64,000 bases of DNA, taken from assembly GCF_037126465.1 (NCBI RefSeq), contig NW_026999321.1, forward strand, positions 245,468-309,467, in the 5' to 3' direction. The stretch comes from Ornithodoros turicata. Its lineage: Eukaryota > Arthropoda > Arachnida > Ixodida > Argasidae. This document shows, piece by piece, positions 32,494 to 42,775 of this stretch. Within the stretch, counting starts at the first letter, position 1, and the number at the start of each line of letters is the position of its first letter. Made by a program: the position numbers and the translations under genes. The notes below the pieces were generated by a model. The model was not told the origin of the DNA. It was given only the letters and a program-made list of their open reading frames with translations, and did no database searches.

Positions 32494-33639
32494 ACATTGG
32501 TTACGTAAAAACGTATTTGCGAATTACGATATTGGCAACGTTTCTAATTGAAAACACTTTCTTTTCTCCTCTAGTGTAATCAAGGAGACCCGAAAAACCT
32601 CCGTTGCAGCCACGACTGTATGTGTTCCAAGTCTTTCTGCGGTTCTGGCTATCACTATTACTGCCAAAAAAGTCACCACGGCTGAGAAGGCGGACGAACA
32701 TGGAGCCGACTGCAATAAATGTTGCCGAAACATCCTTTCTGGTGTCTTATATTCTCGTAATACGCGCCGTCGCTTCTTCATTTATTGTTGTTGTTGTTAT
32801 TGCGATGCGAACAAAGAGCGTCGTCTCAACTTGTTGCAAATACGAAGGAATAGCCTTCGCCCAACTCCACAAGACGTTCATATGTGTCGTGCAAGTATTC
32901 CAAGGTGCGGTGGAAGCCTTGACAGAGAGAAACTTTAGTCAAAAGACTGTCTGGCCAACCACAAAACTACTGTTGTTTTACGTAGATGGGTAGAAATCCA
33001 GCGAACCGGTACAATGTAGGAAGGAGTTGCCTCAGGACAGAAGCCGCCGATATTTCGAACAGAGACTGTTCTTCGAGACTGTTCGAGAAGAACAGTCCCT
33101 GTTCGAAATATCGGCGGCTTCTGTCCTGAGGCAACTCCTTCCTACTGTTGTCTTAGTTCTGCAAGTGCAAAACAGTTCACGTGCGAACACTGACTAAGCA
33201 GTGACGTGCACTTCACCATTTCAGGGTACACCGTTAAAAGAAGAAGAAGAAAAAAAAATCTGAGTAGGCTGTGTCCGGACACGTACCTGTCGTGAGTGGA
33301 AAGAGTTCAAATACACACATATTACTTTATTGATATCTGAGCTGAGAGCGCAAAAAACACGGACGAAGAACGAAGAAACAGACAAGACGGGCGCTAACTT
33401 CCTACCACGTTTATTGAAGAAAACTTCAAAAAAAAGAAAAGAAAAGAAAAACACATTCATAGCACACGTGTCATCGTTCTGGGCACACAGCTCAGATGTC
33501 TCATTAACAACGAGCCCAACCCTCAGCCCTTCTCAAATTGCTTTGACGTTCTCGAATGAAAATAAAATCTAGTCCGAATTTGGTGTTATAGAAGAATGGG
33601 TTCCATTCCCCGGTTTTTTTAGTGATTCGGGTCTTACGA
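32494..33639. other. No supported gene; one long hairpin
   Basis: Open frames on both strands at 32524-32993 have no recognisable domains. The hairpin at 33019-33144 is listed separately. Confidence 0.3.
33019..33144. repeat. Near-perfect hairpin
   Basis: AGGAAGGAGTTGCCTCAGGA ... CGATATTTCGAACAG pairs with CTGTTCGAAATATCGGCGGC ... CAACTCCTTCCT, with an inner GTTCTTCGAGAC region as loop. Confidence 0.85.
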
Positions 33640-34128
33640 ACAGCCTGTGAACTCCAGTCGTGCAATCTCACTTTTCAGAGCCCCGCTCTCACCCTCAACG
33701 CATTAACCTCATGCTTTCCTTTTAACCCAAGCGGCACAATGTACTGAAAGTCAAGTGCAATAGGGGTGGACGGTATGTGTCTTATCAATGTTCTTTAGTT
33801 TCAGAATTCTTTTCAAGGCCTTCCACGTACCCGTCCACCCCTATTGCACTCGACTTTCAGTACATTGTGCTGCTTGGGAAAGTCATCTTCTGTGATCCAT
33901 CTCATCATTCTTTCACCGTTTGTTAGTCGTTTTTGTTGTTATCTTTTTCTTTAATCTACCTCACCTTTTATCCTTTGTTAGTTTATCATTTATTTCCTAA
34001 TTCCTTTTTCTTTCTCTTTATTTATTTCTTATTTGTTAATTGTTTTCTTCCTTTCCGGAATAGCAAGCCGACCTCCCGTTTGGCTGACGTTTCCCCCGCT
34101 TTTTTTTTTCCTTTTCGCCAACTCCTGA
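33640..34128 (+). repeat. I-type LINE 3' tail, copy with nested foldback
   Basis: Matches the minus-strand tail at 4500-4941: GAACAGCCTGTGAACTC, TCTCACCCTCAACGCATTAA, CATCATTCTTTCACCGTTTG, GGAATAGCAAGCCGACCTCC. A 165-bp foldback (33730-33894: CAAGCGGCACAATGTACTGA against TCAGTACATTGTGCTGCTTG) is inserted between ATTAACCTCATG and TCATCTTCTG. Confidence 0.75.
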
Positions 34129-34940
34129 TGTGAATGTCATGTATCGTAAGTTTAATTATGTAAATATTTGCGAACTGAACTCAGAAATTTACCAAGTAAA
34201 GGCCACTTTTTTACCCCACCAATATGAAGAGGGTGCCGAATTCACTCAAGTTCATGATAATTGACAGTGATATTCACGAGCTATCCCATCGGAAAAAATA
34301 GGCGAATATTATACGAAAGGAAAGTTAGGTAGCAAACGAGCTGGTGGTGACGATCCGTGACTTGAAAACCCGAGACGAGGTAGGGACCGTGTTTGTGTAT
34401 GTCTGTTTTCGTCCCTACCTCGTCTCGGGTTATCAAGTCATGGATCGAATATTATGCTTTTCGGAGCACCGTACCATAACGCGCGACGACTTTTTGAGCG
34501 CAGTCGCTCTCAGTCCGACGAAAGGAGGTTCCAAACCCAGCCCACAAAGTGATTAGTGATAGTAGAAAAAGTGACAGTTCCTGAAATTGGGAGAGGGAAA
34601 GTGCGATCCCAGCGAAAGTCGGACGGGATAAGCCATACCTGCGTTATCTCTTTCTGCATTGCAGGTGTGGGTTGGGCTTCCAACCTCCATTCGTCGCACT
34701 GACAAGGATTGCGCTGAAAAATTTGTCGCGCGCCAGCTCCGTAGAGCATGATGTTCGGCGATTTTTTCTGATGGGATAGCCCCTGAATATCCCCGTCAAT
34801 TATCATGAACGTGAGTAAATTCGACACGCTCTTCACATTGGTGGAGCAAAAAAGTGACCTTTACTTGGCAACTTTCCGATTTCAGTTCGCAAAAACTTAC
34901 ATAATTAAACTTACGTTACACGACATTCACATGAGGAGGT
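34129..34940. mobile_element. Foldback element with ~160-bp arms
   Basis: Left arm (GATGTGAATGTCATGTATCG, TAAGTTTAATTATGTAAATA, CCAAGTAAAGGCCACTTTTT, TTCATGATAATTGACAGTG) pairs with the right arm (CAATTATCATGAACGTGAG, AAAAAGTGACCTTTACTTGG, TTACATAATTAAACTTACG, CGACATTCACATGAGGA). A second hairpin lies inside at 34341-34445 (AACCCGAGACGAGGTAGGGA against TCCCTACCTCGTCTCGGGTT). Confidence 0.8.
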
Positions 34941-35210
34941 GGCAAAAGCCTAGTAAGAACAAATGCCATTGACCGCATGATTCTAGGTGGTGTAGTTTTT
35001 TTTATTATAATTCAATGACACGTTTTCTGGGACACCCTGTACGTCACAGAAGTGAAATTGAGGGCACCAATTTCTCGGTGTGATACTGCGTTATATGCGC
35101 GACACACTGTACACAGTAGCAGGGTTTTTTTTTTGCTTGAAAGTTACGTATAGCACTAATGCGGCCCTCTACTTCAGCGTTTACATTCTTTTTCTCACTA
35201 CACTGTAAAC
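34941..35210. other. No gene; element end-motif
   Basis: AATGACACGTTTTCTGGGAC then ACCCTGTACG (35012-35042, minus orientation ACAGGGTGTCCCAGAAAACG) is one of several single ends of this type; others are near 45504, 52078 and 56500. Confidence 0.4.
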
Positions 35211-35589
35211 TGAAAAACACCCTTATGGGTGTAAATCGCTTGTCCTATAATTGACTCCTCTTTTTACACCGTATGGTCTGGAACACCCTTTTTAGAGGGT
35301 GTATCCCGTGTAAATCACCCCTGGAAAGGGTGCTTTTCCTTGAAAGTGCCGTCTTTTGCACCCTTTATACACCTTTTTAGGAGGGTGTTTAACGATCCTA
35401 CACCCTCCTAAAAGGGTGTTTAAAAGGTGCAAAAGAGGACATTTTCAAAGAAAAGCGCCCTTTCCAGGGGTGATTTACACGGAATACACCCTCTAAGAAG
35501 GGTGTTCCAGACCATGTACGGTGTAAAAAGAGGTGTCAGTTATAGGACAAGCCATTTACACCCATAAGGGTGTTTTCCAGTTTACAGTG
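35211..35589. mobile_element. Fully palindromic TA-flanked MITE, CACTGTAAACTG ends
   Basis: The two halves are almost complete reverse complements (CACTGTAAACTGAAAAACAC to GTGTTTTCCAGTTTACAGTG), TA on each side, centre near 35395. ACACCCTTNNAGAGGGTGT words give nested hairpins. A larger relative interrupted by two insertions is at 48878-49602. Confidence 0.9.
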
Positions 35590-35749
35590 TACGTTCCTGA
35601 AATGCAATGAGCTAAAACATTTGCACCGTATAATGGCTCAGTAGGGAAACACTTGCTCCTAATGAGCCCTAACAAGACGAGACACATGGAAGGACGCAAC
35701 ACATGCTTCGACAACTTCGGACACTTTATTGAACATGTCACCATTTATA
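35590..35749. other. Unassigned spacer
   Basis: Nothing supported between two mobile elements. Confidence 0.4.
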
Positions 35750-36432
35750 CAGGGTGTTTCACCTAAGGCGATAAAAAATTCTAACTGGCTACGTACTCGC
35801 CGGAGGACTGTCGGGACTTTCGCCATTTACCTTCTGGAAACGTTTGCCACCATTGAGGAAGGCCTTGGACAATTTTTAATTGAGGGAAATTTATCTTTTT
35901 TGATTCAACATTGAAAATTGCCAAGCGAACCTCGCTTCTTCTTTTTTTTTTTTTTTTTACAGAAATATGAAGTCCCCCACGGATAACTACAGACCCAACC
36001 AAAACTGTGCACAGTATCGCAACGGAAATAGTCTTAAAAAATTAGTTATTTTATTAGTAGCTGCTGCTGGCGACAACCGACTTATGAAAAAGAAGACAAA
36101 ACAAGCGTCTTATCACAAAGAAGCCAAGACAAATCAAGGCGGGGACACTCTCTCGTCTAGACGCAGATTTCGCGCGCGCGCTTCCGCGCGAAAATCAAGC
36201 AGGCGGGGCTAAAGCGTAATTTTTACTACTTTTTAAAGACTATTTCCGTCGCGAAGCTGTGCATAGTTTTGGTTAGGTCTGTGGTAATCCGTGGAGGACT
36301 TCATATTTCTGTAAAAAAAATAAATAAATAAAAGAAGTGAGGTTCGCTTGGCAATTTTCAATGTTCAATCAAAAAAAAAAAATCCCGCAATGAAAAATTG
36401 TCCAATGCCTTTCTTTCTTTCTTTATTTACCC

Positions 36433-39303
36433 TCAGGTCTCAGAGGAATTACAGAGGGGAGTGGGGGCAGTGAACATGTCTTCAAGGAGCTTTCGGAAAC
36501 GTGTAGCATCCTGGACGACGACCAGCGAGGCAGGAAGGCTGTTCCATTCGAGTGCTGTCTTAGGAAGGAATGAGTTGTAAAAATGGTTTGTGCGGCTGAA
36601 CGGTACGAGAACTTTTTCAGAATGATCCAAGTAATTGGACATATGATGAGGAGGGGATAGCAGTGAGTACCTAGGAAGGACGTTATTATAATAGAGCTTA
36701 TGAAATAATGAGAGACGAGAGAATTTACGACGTAGAGATAAAGGCGGGAGAGATCCGTTTAGTTTAAGTGAGGTGACGCTGGTGAAACGAGAGTAATCAG
36801 AAAAGATGAAACGAGCAGCCCGGTTTTGTAGAGCTTCTAGCTTGTAGTCGAGGTTAGCCTGGTGGGGGTCCCAAATAGACGACGCATATTCCAACTTAGG
36901 TCTGACCAACGTAACATAAAGTTGTCTCTTTAGTTCAGAAGGTGCCCTGGAATAGTTTCGTTTAATGAACCCTAGCGTTCTATTAGCACTTGTGAGTACG
37001 TTAGTAATATGGACGTCCCATGTTAGGTTGCTAGTGAGGTGAACACCAAGGTACTTATAAGAACGTACAGAGTCTAGTTTATGGCCTCCAAGAAAATAGG
37101 TGTTAAATGGAAGGTTACTGCGATTAACAGGCATGTGTTTGCATTTGTCAATATTTAGACTCATAAGCCAAGTATTACACCAGCTAGAGAGAGCGTTGAG
37201 GTCATCTTGTAGGGCAACAACGTCGGACGGAGAAGTGATTGAGCGATAGATAACACAGTCGTCAGCAAACAATCTAATATGCGAGGTAATTGAGAGCGGT
37301 AAGTCGTTAATATATATCAGAAATAAGAGAGGACCAAGGACTGACCCTTGGGGTACTCCGGACAGAACAGGGACGGAGGGCGAATACGCATTGTTAACAT
37401 ACACGAATTGTGATCTATTATAAAGGAAGTCTTTGATCCAAGCTAGAACATTAGGGTCGATTTTTAGGTAGGACAATTTGTAAAGGAGGAGGTCGTGCGG
37501 GACAGTATCGAATGCTTTACGAAAGTCGATGAATATGGTGTCGATGTGGGACTTGGCATGTATAGACGTGAATAAGTCATGGGTGAAATACACAAGTTGT
37601 GTTTCACAAGAAAGACCACGGCGGAATCCGTGTTGTGCATCACTGAAGAAAGACGTAGATTCAAGAAAGTTAATGAGGTTGGAATAGATTATATGCTCAA
37701 GAAGTTTGGAAGGTACAGAGGTTAGTGAAATGGGCCTGTGGTTACCTGGATCACGCTTACTGCCTGACTTGTAAACAGGGATAATCTTTGCCACCCTCCA
37801 GTCGTCCGGGATGCTGCCTGTTTGTAAACTTTGCAAAAATATATTGTACAGCAAGAGACCTGTTGACTCCTTTGTGCTTTTTAGAATTTTAGAGCATATA
37901 TTATCGGTTCCACAACTAGAAGACATTTTTAGTTTATCAATAAGGGAAAAAATTCCACTAGGAGCAAGAACAATAGGGTCCATTGGAAACATCACGTTAT
38001 TATTCCTGAAATCATATGAAGTGCAAGCAGGATGAGATTTTGTGAACGATTTTGAGAAAGCTTCGCTAAGAGCAGAGGCGCAAAGGGCCGGCGGTATCGC
38101 GGAGCCCTCAACCTCGAGTTGTAATGTGGAATGATCTTTGGGTAAGATGGCGTTCCAAAATAGCTTTGGATTAGTGCGAAGAAGAGATGGTAGGGTCGAG
38201 TGGAAATATGTTGTTTTTGCGGAAGCCAAGGATAGTTTATAATCATTAGAGGCAGAGTGATAGTTAGCCCAATGCTCAGTAGCGTTAGTCCTTCGTGCTC
38301 TTTGAAACGAACGTATTTTCCTATTTCTTAGACGTCTCAGGTCACGGCTAAACCAAGGAGAGCGACACGAGACAGGGAAAGTAATACGCGGAATGTAGAG
38401 CTCAGTGAGTCGATTGATCTCATTTTTAAAAAGAAGCCAATTCTCATTTACAGATCGCGATGAGAATCCTGCATAGAAGCCTTCTGAGAAGACAGTGAGG
38501 GCCGCGTTAATAGCATCAAAATTACCCTTTGCAAAACAGGTGATCGTCTTAGTGAACACATGCTTAGTGAGAGCAACGCGTATAGTTGACATGATAATGT
38601 TGTGGTCACTAATACCCGGTAGGACGCTAACAGAATGAACACTGTCAGGATGAGAGCAAAACATTAAATCTAAAACACTTGAGCGAGAAGCGCAAATTCG
38701 CGTGGGCTCAGATACAAGCTGTGCTAAGCAAAAAGTCGAGATGACAGTAATGAAGTCTTCACAAACAGTGCTGCGGGGGCAGGAATAGGGCAACGAATCC
38801 CAAACAATATTCGGAAAATTGAAATCGCCTAGTAGATATAACATACTTGAGGGGAATTTGCATGTTAATTCACAAAGGGCGTCGTGAAGCGAGCAGGCAA
38901 ACGAGGCTGGCGATGACGGGGGGCGATAGCACACACCTATCAGGACAGTATGTTGTAAGCCGGGTACAGCGGCCCACACCATCTCCAAGTCAAGAACTTA
39001 TGTGGTTATCAATATGGGTTTTAGAGAAGCTTTGACTGCTAAAAGAACTCCACCACCGATGCGCTGTTCCCTGTCACATCGGAACACATTGTACACAGAA
39101 TAATTATTTCCAAAAATTTCTTCATTAGTTATATCAGGTGACAACCAAGTTTCTGTTAGGCCGATAACATGAGCATCACAATCGTCAACATGGGAAAACA
39201 AGGAGTCACGTTTTTCGCTAGACCGTATACCACGGATATTAGTAAACAACAAAGAGAGGTTCGTACACTGCGTATCAGGAGCGGTTCTGTGGGCGGGTAA
39301 CAT
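36433..39303 (-). CDS. LINE ORF2: APE endonuclease and reverse transcriptase (one internal stop)
   Basis: From the ATG at 39303 the frame gives the endonuclease start (LLFTNIRGIRSSEKRDSL; GLTETWLSPD; GGGVLLAV), then TAA at 38998-39000, and continues in the same frame for 851 more codons. Counting from the Met at 38988: endonuclease motifs GDFN (54-57) and SDHN (127-130). Reverse-transcriptase motifs are VYKSGSKRDPGNHRPISLTS (about 405-424), the catalytic Asp in FIDFRKAFDTVPH (about 486-498), GVPQGSVLGPLLFLIYINDL (544-563) and the catalytic FADD (574-577). The thumb region has LVRPKLEYASSIWDPHQ. The frame ends with the usual FLPKTALEWNSLP motif. The protein nicks the target DNA and reverse-transcribes the LINE RNA there. 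ATG at 39303 overlaps the end of ORF1 by about 29 bp in another frame, so translation probably uses reinitiation or termination-coupled entry. The stop likely kills this copy. Confidence 0.9.
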
Positions 39304-40087
39304 CAGAAGCGCAAGTAGTTCTGCCAGATGAGTCAGCAGCAGACAACCTAGTCACGTGCTCCTTGGGTGAGTTCGTCGCGGGATCCCAAGAATAAACCTT
39401 CCCATTTAGGTATAACTTGTCGTATACGAGACGAACTTTTGTACCGTTGTTCCTATCTGTGAGGCAGCTATTCCACAATTGTCTGCGTATATCTTGAACT
39501 TTCCTAGTGAAATCCTCACGTACAAATATGTTCGTGCCTTTTAGTTCCTTACAAGACCTTAAGATGGCAATTTTTTCCCTGAAGTCAAACAATCGCAATA
39601 TTATGGGCCTACTGCCTGAACGTTTGTTGCCAAGTCGATGGATACGCTCAATAGACTGCACTTTTACACCGATTTTATCAAAGACAGAGTGCTCAACGAG
39701 TTCAAGTAACTTGGCATTGCTTTCATCTCCTTCTTCTGGTAGGCCATGGATAACAAGATTGTTTCGTCTGGACCGACTTTCGAGGTCCTCCACTTTAGCC
39801 GTAAGTGCAGCAATGGATTCATGCAGGACAGTTACAGTGCTTGTTACGTCGCTGAACTCAGTCAGGAGTGGTTCGATTTTAGCTATTCTAGCTGATAGCA
39901 GTTTGAATTGCTCATTGTTTTCATCAACTGCTTTCTGCAGTGATCTCTGGTCGCGTTTGATGTCGTTGAGCGTTTTGGCAGTATCTGCCTGACCTTTTAA
40001 AATCTCATTCAATTTTTTCTCAAGCATATCTCCGGGGCCAGGGTTCAGTTCAATGTCGCCACACAAAGCAAGCAATTTAAAACACAT
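39275..40087 (-). CDS. LINE ORF1: 2A peptide, coiled coil and RRM-like nucleic-acid chaperone
   Basis: I chose the Met at 40087 (270 codons). It gives MCFKLLALCGDIELNPGP at the N-terminus, the layout known for 2A-bearing ORF1 proteins of other non-LTR elements; the frame is open up to 40579 but the upstream part translates leader repeats. After the 2A there is a heptad-rich coiled coil (KLNEILKGQADTAKTLNDIK; LLSARIAKIEPLL; LHESIAALTAKVEDLESRSR). An RRM/L1-ORF1-like domain follows (RRNNLVIHGLPEEGDESNAK; IGVKVQSIERIHRLG; RPIILRLFDFREKIAILRS; NIFVREDFTRKVQDIRRQL). ORF1 proteins trimerise, coat the RNA and act as chaperones. The hydrophobic run before DIELNPGP may double as a secretion signal when 2A fails to separate. 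No disruption seen. Confidence 0.8.
   Translation of the reverse strand: MCFKLLALCGDIELNPGPGDMLEKKLNEILKGQADTAKTLNDIKRDQRSLQKAVDENNEQFKLLSARIAKIEPLLTEFSDVTSTVTVLHESIAALTAKVEDLESRSRRNNLVIHGLPEEGDESNAKLLELVEHSVFDKIGVKVQSIERIHRLGNKRSGSRPIILRLFDFREKIAILRSCKELKGTNIFVREDFTRKVQDIRRQLWNSCLTDRNNGTKVRLVYDKLYLNGKVYSWDPATNSPKEHVTRLSAADSSGRTTCASDVTRPQNRS
40034..40060 (-). promoter_or_regulatory. 2A translational-recoding site (GDIELNPGP)
   Basis: Residues G-D-I-E-L-N-P-G-P match the 2A consensus D-x-E-x-N-P-G-P exactly; the ribosome skips the Gly-Pro bond, releasing the upstream peptide and restarting at Pro. Known in picornaviruses and shown for several APE-type non-LTR retrotransposons. The preceding hydrophobic residues (FKLLALC) are also as expected. 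Confidence 0.88.
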
Positions 40088-40189
40088 GGCAGAGCAATCG
40101 CAAACAATGGTAATCAGTGTGAGTGGACACGGCACTATTACCAAACATAGGCAATTACTACGAACAGAGTGAGTGGCACGTCGGCTCAC

Positions 40190-40560
40190 CTGCGGAATAA
40201 CGTACAACAAGGGGTTAGACAGCGTGCCAGGCATGATGCCGTGTCCACCACTGAAGTCGGAGAGCGAAGAAGTGGCTTTTATGTGCTTCAAGCAGTCTCG
40301 TTCCCAGGTACTGACGCGTGATCCCGGCCTTGATCCATGGTCGTACATGTTGAAGCCACGTGTTCCCCCGTGGTTATCACAGTAGGCAGGCAGTACGTCG
40401 AGTCGGGGGAAACCAGTCAAAGCATCTGGGTCGGCATTGTAGTGTTGATAAGCACAGCCGATGATTAGAAGAGACAGCTGCGGAATAACGTACAACAAGG
40501 GGTTAGACAGCGTATCAGGCATGATGCCGTGTCCACCACTGACAACTTCGACTGACTCCG
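40190..40560 (-). repeat. LINE 5' leader with 65-bp direct repeat
   Basis: A ~65-bp segment (TGCGGAATAACGTACAACAA to CATGATGCCGTGTCCACCAC on the + strand) occurs at 40191-40254 and 40479-40543, 288 bp apart. This looks like the monomeric 5' promoter units of some LINEs (1.2 units). It is translated in the N-terminal extension of the long open frame as duplicated GGHGIMPxTLSNPLLYVIPQ. Confidence 0.75.
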
Positions 40561-40744
40561 CCTTCCTCAATGGTGGCAAAAGTTTCCAGAAGGTAACTGC
40601 CGATCCGACAATCCTTCGGCGAGTACGTAGTCAGAATTTTTTATCACCTTAACCCTGCCGGTCATTCCTTCCTCGGCTACACGTGCTGAGGTGTCCATAT
40701 CCTTATCTGACAGTGCTATGGACGGATCACTTACGCATACTTGT

Positions 40745-41031
40745 CACTTTTTTTTTTATCTCACGGGGTGGGGATATATTTATCAGACGAAAATGAAAAA
40801 AAAAAACGGAGGAAAGGTCAGCCAAACGGGACGTCGGCTTGCTAATCCGGAAATAAATAAATAAATAAATATAGAAAGGAATAGGAAGGAATAAGAAAAA
40901 AAAAAGAAAATTAAGAAATATGAAATAAATAAAAAGAAAAGGAATTAGGAAATAAAGAATAAACTAACAAATGATGAAAGAAGGATGAGGTAGATCAAAG
41001 ACACAGATGAAAAAAAAGAAGATGACTAATA
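40745..41031 (-). repeat. I-type LINE 3' tail, copy split by a MITE
   Basis: Minus-strand tail as at 4500-4941 (GTCAGCCAAACGGGACGTCG, CTTGCTAATCCGGAAATAAA, ATGATGAAAGAAGGATGAGG); it resumes right of the MITE at 41535-41548 (TAACAAACGGTGAAAG). Confidence 0.75.
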
Positions 41032-41534
41032 GCGTCCTCGATAAACTGCACCGGTGCGCCCAGGTGCGACCTGGTGCGGCTTGCCATCCTCGATAAACTG
41101 CACTGGTGCGCACTGAACGTCCTCGATTAAAGGAATGCACCCGTTCAGTGCAGCACTGAGTTGCCCCGAACCCACACCGAGAAAATCGGCCGAGCGCCAG
41201 AGTGCAATCCCAAGAAGCATCGCGATTGCAGGAAGCACGGAGGAAGGCGGAAGCGGCAAGTAGCCAGGTGTAGCCGGGCAAGTAGCAGCAGACAGACATC
41301 GTCAGCATGGCATTCGATCGGTGCCGCTCGCCAGGTGCCGCTCGCTACTGGTCGCGCAGCCTACGAGCCACAGCGAGCACACATCTCTAGGTGGCGCACG
41401 CTAGTATCCACCAGATCCACCAGTGCGGTGCAGTTTCATGCTCGATAATGCCTCCGCCCAGGGCACCGCCAGTGTAGAGCGCCACGCACCGCGGTGGTTT
41501 CGGGGCAATTCCGGAGCAAGTTTATCGAGGACGC
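41032..41534. mobile_element. Harbinger-like MITE, copy 2, with recoverable empty site
   Basis: Almost identical to 23279-23771. The uninterrupted sequence at 4835-4850 (GATGACTAACAAACGGTGAA) shows the pre-insertion site; here GACTAA, element, TAACAAACGG. The duplicated TAA fits PIF/Harbinger. Confidence 0.85.
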
Positions 41535-41548
41535 TATAACAAACGGTG

Positions 41549-42159
41549 AAAGGGGCTTCTACGTATCCCACGTTGTTCTAACGAGGTTTCTTCCGATAAA
41601 GTTAAAATCCGGGCGGGCTGGTGATCCACTCTAAAAACGATAACACACACACACAAAAAAAGAAAAGCCCCAGTGCAAGGGAACAACGAAAAGGACGAAA
41701 GTTCAGGATAACTGTCCCGAAAACAGGATAAGCCAGGATAACAGGATCGCGCCCTGTTTCTTTCAAGCGGGTGACATCACATTGCCAATCTTGGATTTGA
41801 TAACTCCTTTTATCGTATATAGTGTTCGTATAGGGTTCTTGGCACGCGCTAAAACTCGCTAAAACGCAGCACTGACTGCAAACAAAAGACTTTTAAGACT
41901 AAGACTTTTTTTTATAAAAGTCTTTGGTTGGCAGTCAGTGCTGTGCTTGTCTCGCGTTTCCTCCCCTTTCGTTTCTCCCTTTGCACTGTTTCTTTCACCG
42001 GTTTCTTCCGACGTACACGCACTGGGCCAACATCGGTTCACAGCCGCATTCCCTGCAGTGCTCTACAAGCCACCCGCCCCGGTGGTCTTCCTGGCAAAGC
42101 TCGCTGGCAGTGGGGTCGTTCACGCAGCGCCCGGTCTGCCGAGACATGGACAAGATACT
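41549..42159. other. No supported gene
   Basis: Three overlapping + strand frames at 41924-42184 have no known domain. An inverted pair AAGACTTTTAAGACTAAGAC/TTATAAAAGTCTTTGGTTG with GCACTGACTGCAAAC/GGCAGTCAGTGCTGTG brackets 41866-41945, a small hairpin. Confidence 0.35.
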
Positions 42160-42775
42160 GAAGATTTTATTTAAGATAAGATAATAAATACTGGCGTTAG
42201 AATGTAATTAAGATAGACTATAAATACGTGAAAATTAAAGTAATTAAGATAGAGTACGAAATACTTCAAAAAGTACAAAAGATACTATTTATCCTTGAAC
42301 GCCAAAAAGTCACCGGTCAATGCGCAAGCCGCCGCTATGTGACACGAATCACCTAAACCCCGCGTACTACGCAAGCCGTCCCTGTGTGATAGGAGTCATC
42401 TAAACACAAGTCCCAAAAAGGTGACAAAGAGATACCACATAACTCCACTAAGTATATGTGACCCAGAACAAAGCAAACTTCTAGCAGGTCCCTTCTGGGC
42501 GAGGTCAGAATTCGGCGTTACCGCGTCAGGGCACACATAATAGAACCCTCACTGGCCAAGGATTAGTACACACGGGGCAAGATCTCGGGGCATGGAAAGA
42601 CGAGACGAGGCGTGTTTGAGAAGGAGATGCGAAATATGTAACTAGAGTATTGAGTAGAACATACCAGAAAATGTATTTTAAATAGAGTACATATGCACAA
42701 AGCAAAAAGTACTGAGTACTGTACCAAAATACCGCAAATTGTATTTAAAATTCAGTACTTTAAATATGATATGAT
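42160..42775. repeat. Interspersed repeat with TATTTAAAATAC ends, copy 2 (inverted)
   Basis: Reverse complement of 26050-26770: CTTGAACGCCAAAAAGTCAC, GACCCAGAACAAAGCAAACT, GGATTAGTACACACGGGGCA, and AT-rich ends built of AAATACTNNATTTAAA words. Confidence 0.8.

Larger units (their letters stand above)
36410..40560 (-). mobile_element. Nearly intact CR1/L2-type non-LTR retrotransposon
   Basis: A 4.15-kb LINE in minus orientation: 5' leader with a direct repeat, ORF1 with 2A motif, overlapping ORF2 (endonuclease plus reverse transcriptase), a very short 3' UTR and a tail AAATAAAGAAAGAAAGAAAG. Both insertion edges are exact because the host foldback arm is known from its other arm; the target shows at most 2 bp (GG) of duplication. 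Only one stop codon interrupts the coding capacity, so the insertion is young. Confidence 0.9.
35750..40657. mobile_element. Large foldback element split by a LINE
   Basis: The left arm (35750-36015: CAGGGTGTTTCACCTAAGGC, AATTCTAACTGGCTACGTAC, TTACCTTCTGGAAACGTTTG, CACCATTGAGGAAGG, TTGCCAAGCGAACCTCGCTT, AAATATGAAGTCCCCCACGG, CAAAACTGTGCACAG) is matched inverted by 36255-36409 and then, after the LINE, by 40561-40657 (CCTTCCTCAATGGTGG, AGAAGGTAACTG, GCGAGTACGTAGTCAGAATT, ACCTTAACCCTG). Without the LINE the element is about 760 bp. The 81-codon frame in its loop (35967-36212) is unrecognised. Confidence 0.8.

Noticed and set aside
39507..39992. 161-codon open frame opposite ORF1
   Set aside because: Antisense shadow of a real coding region.
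40088..40579. N-terminal 164-residue extension of LINE ORF1
   Set aside because: It translates the duplicated leader repeats; the Met just before the 2A motif fits known ORF1 layouts better.
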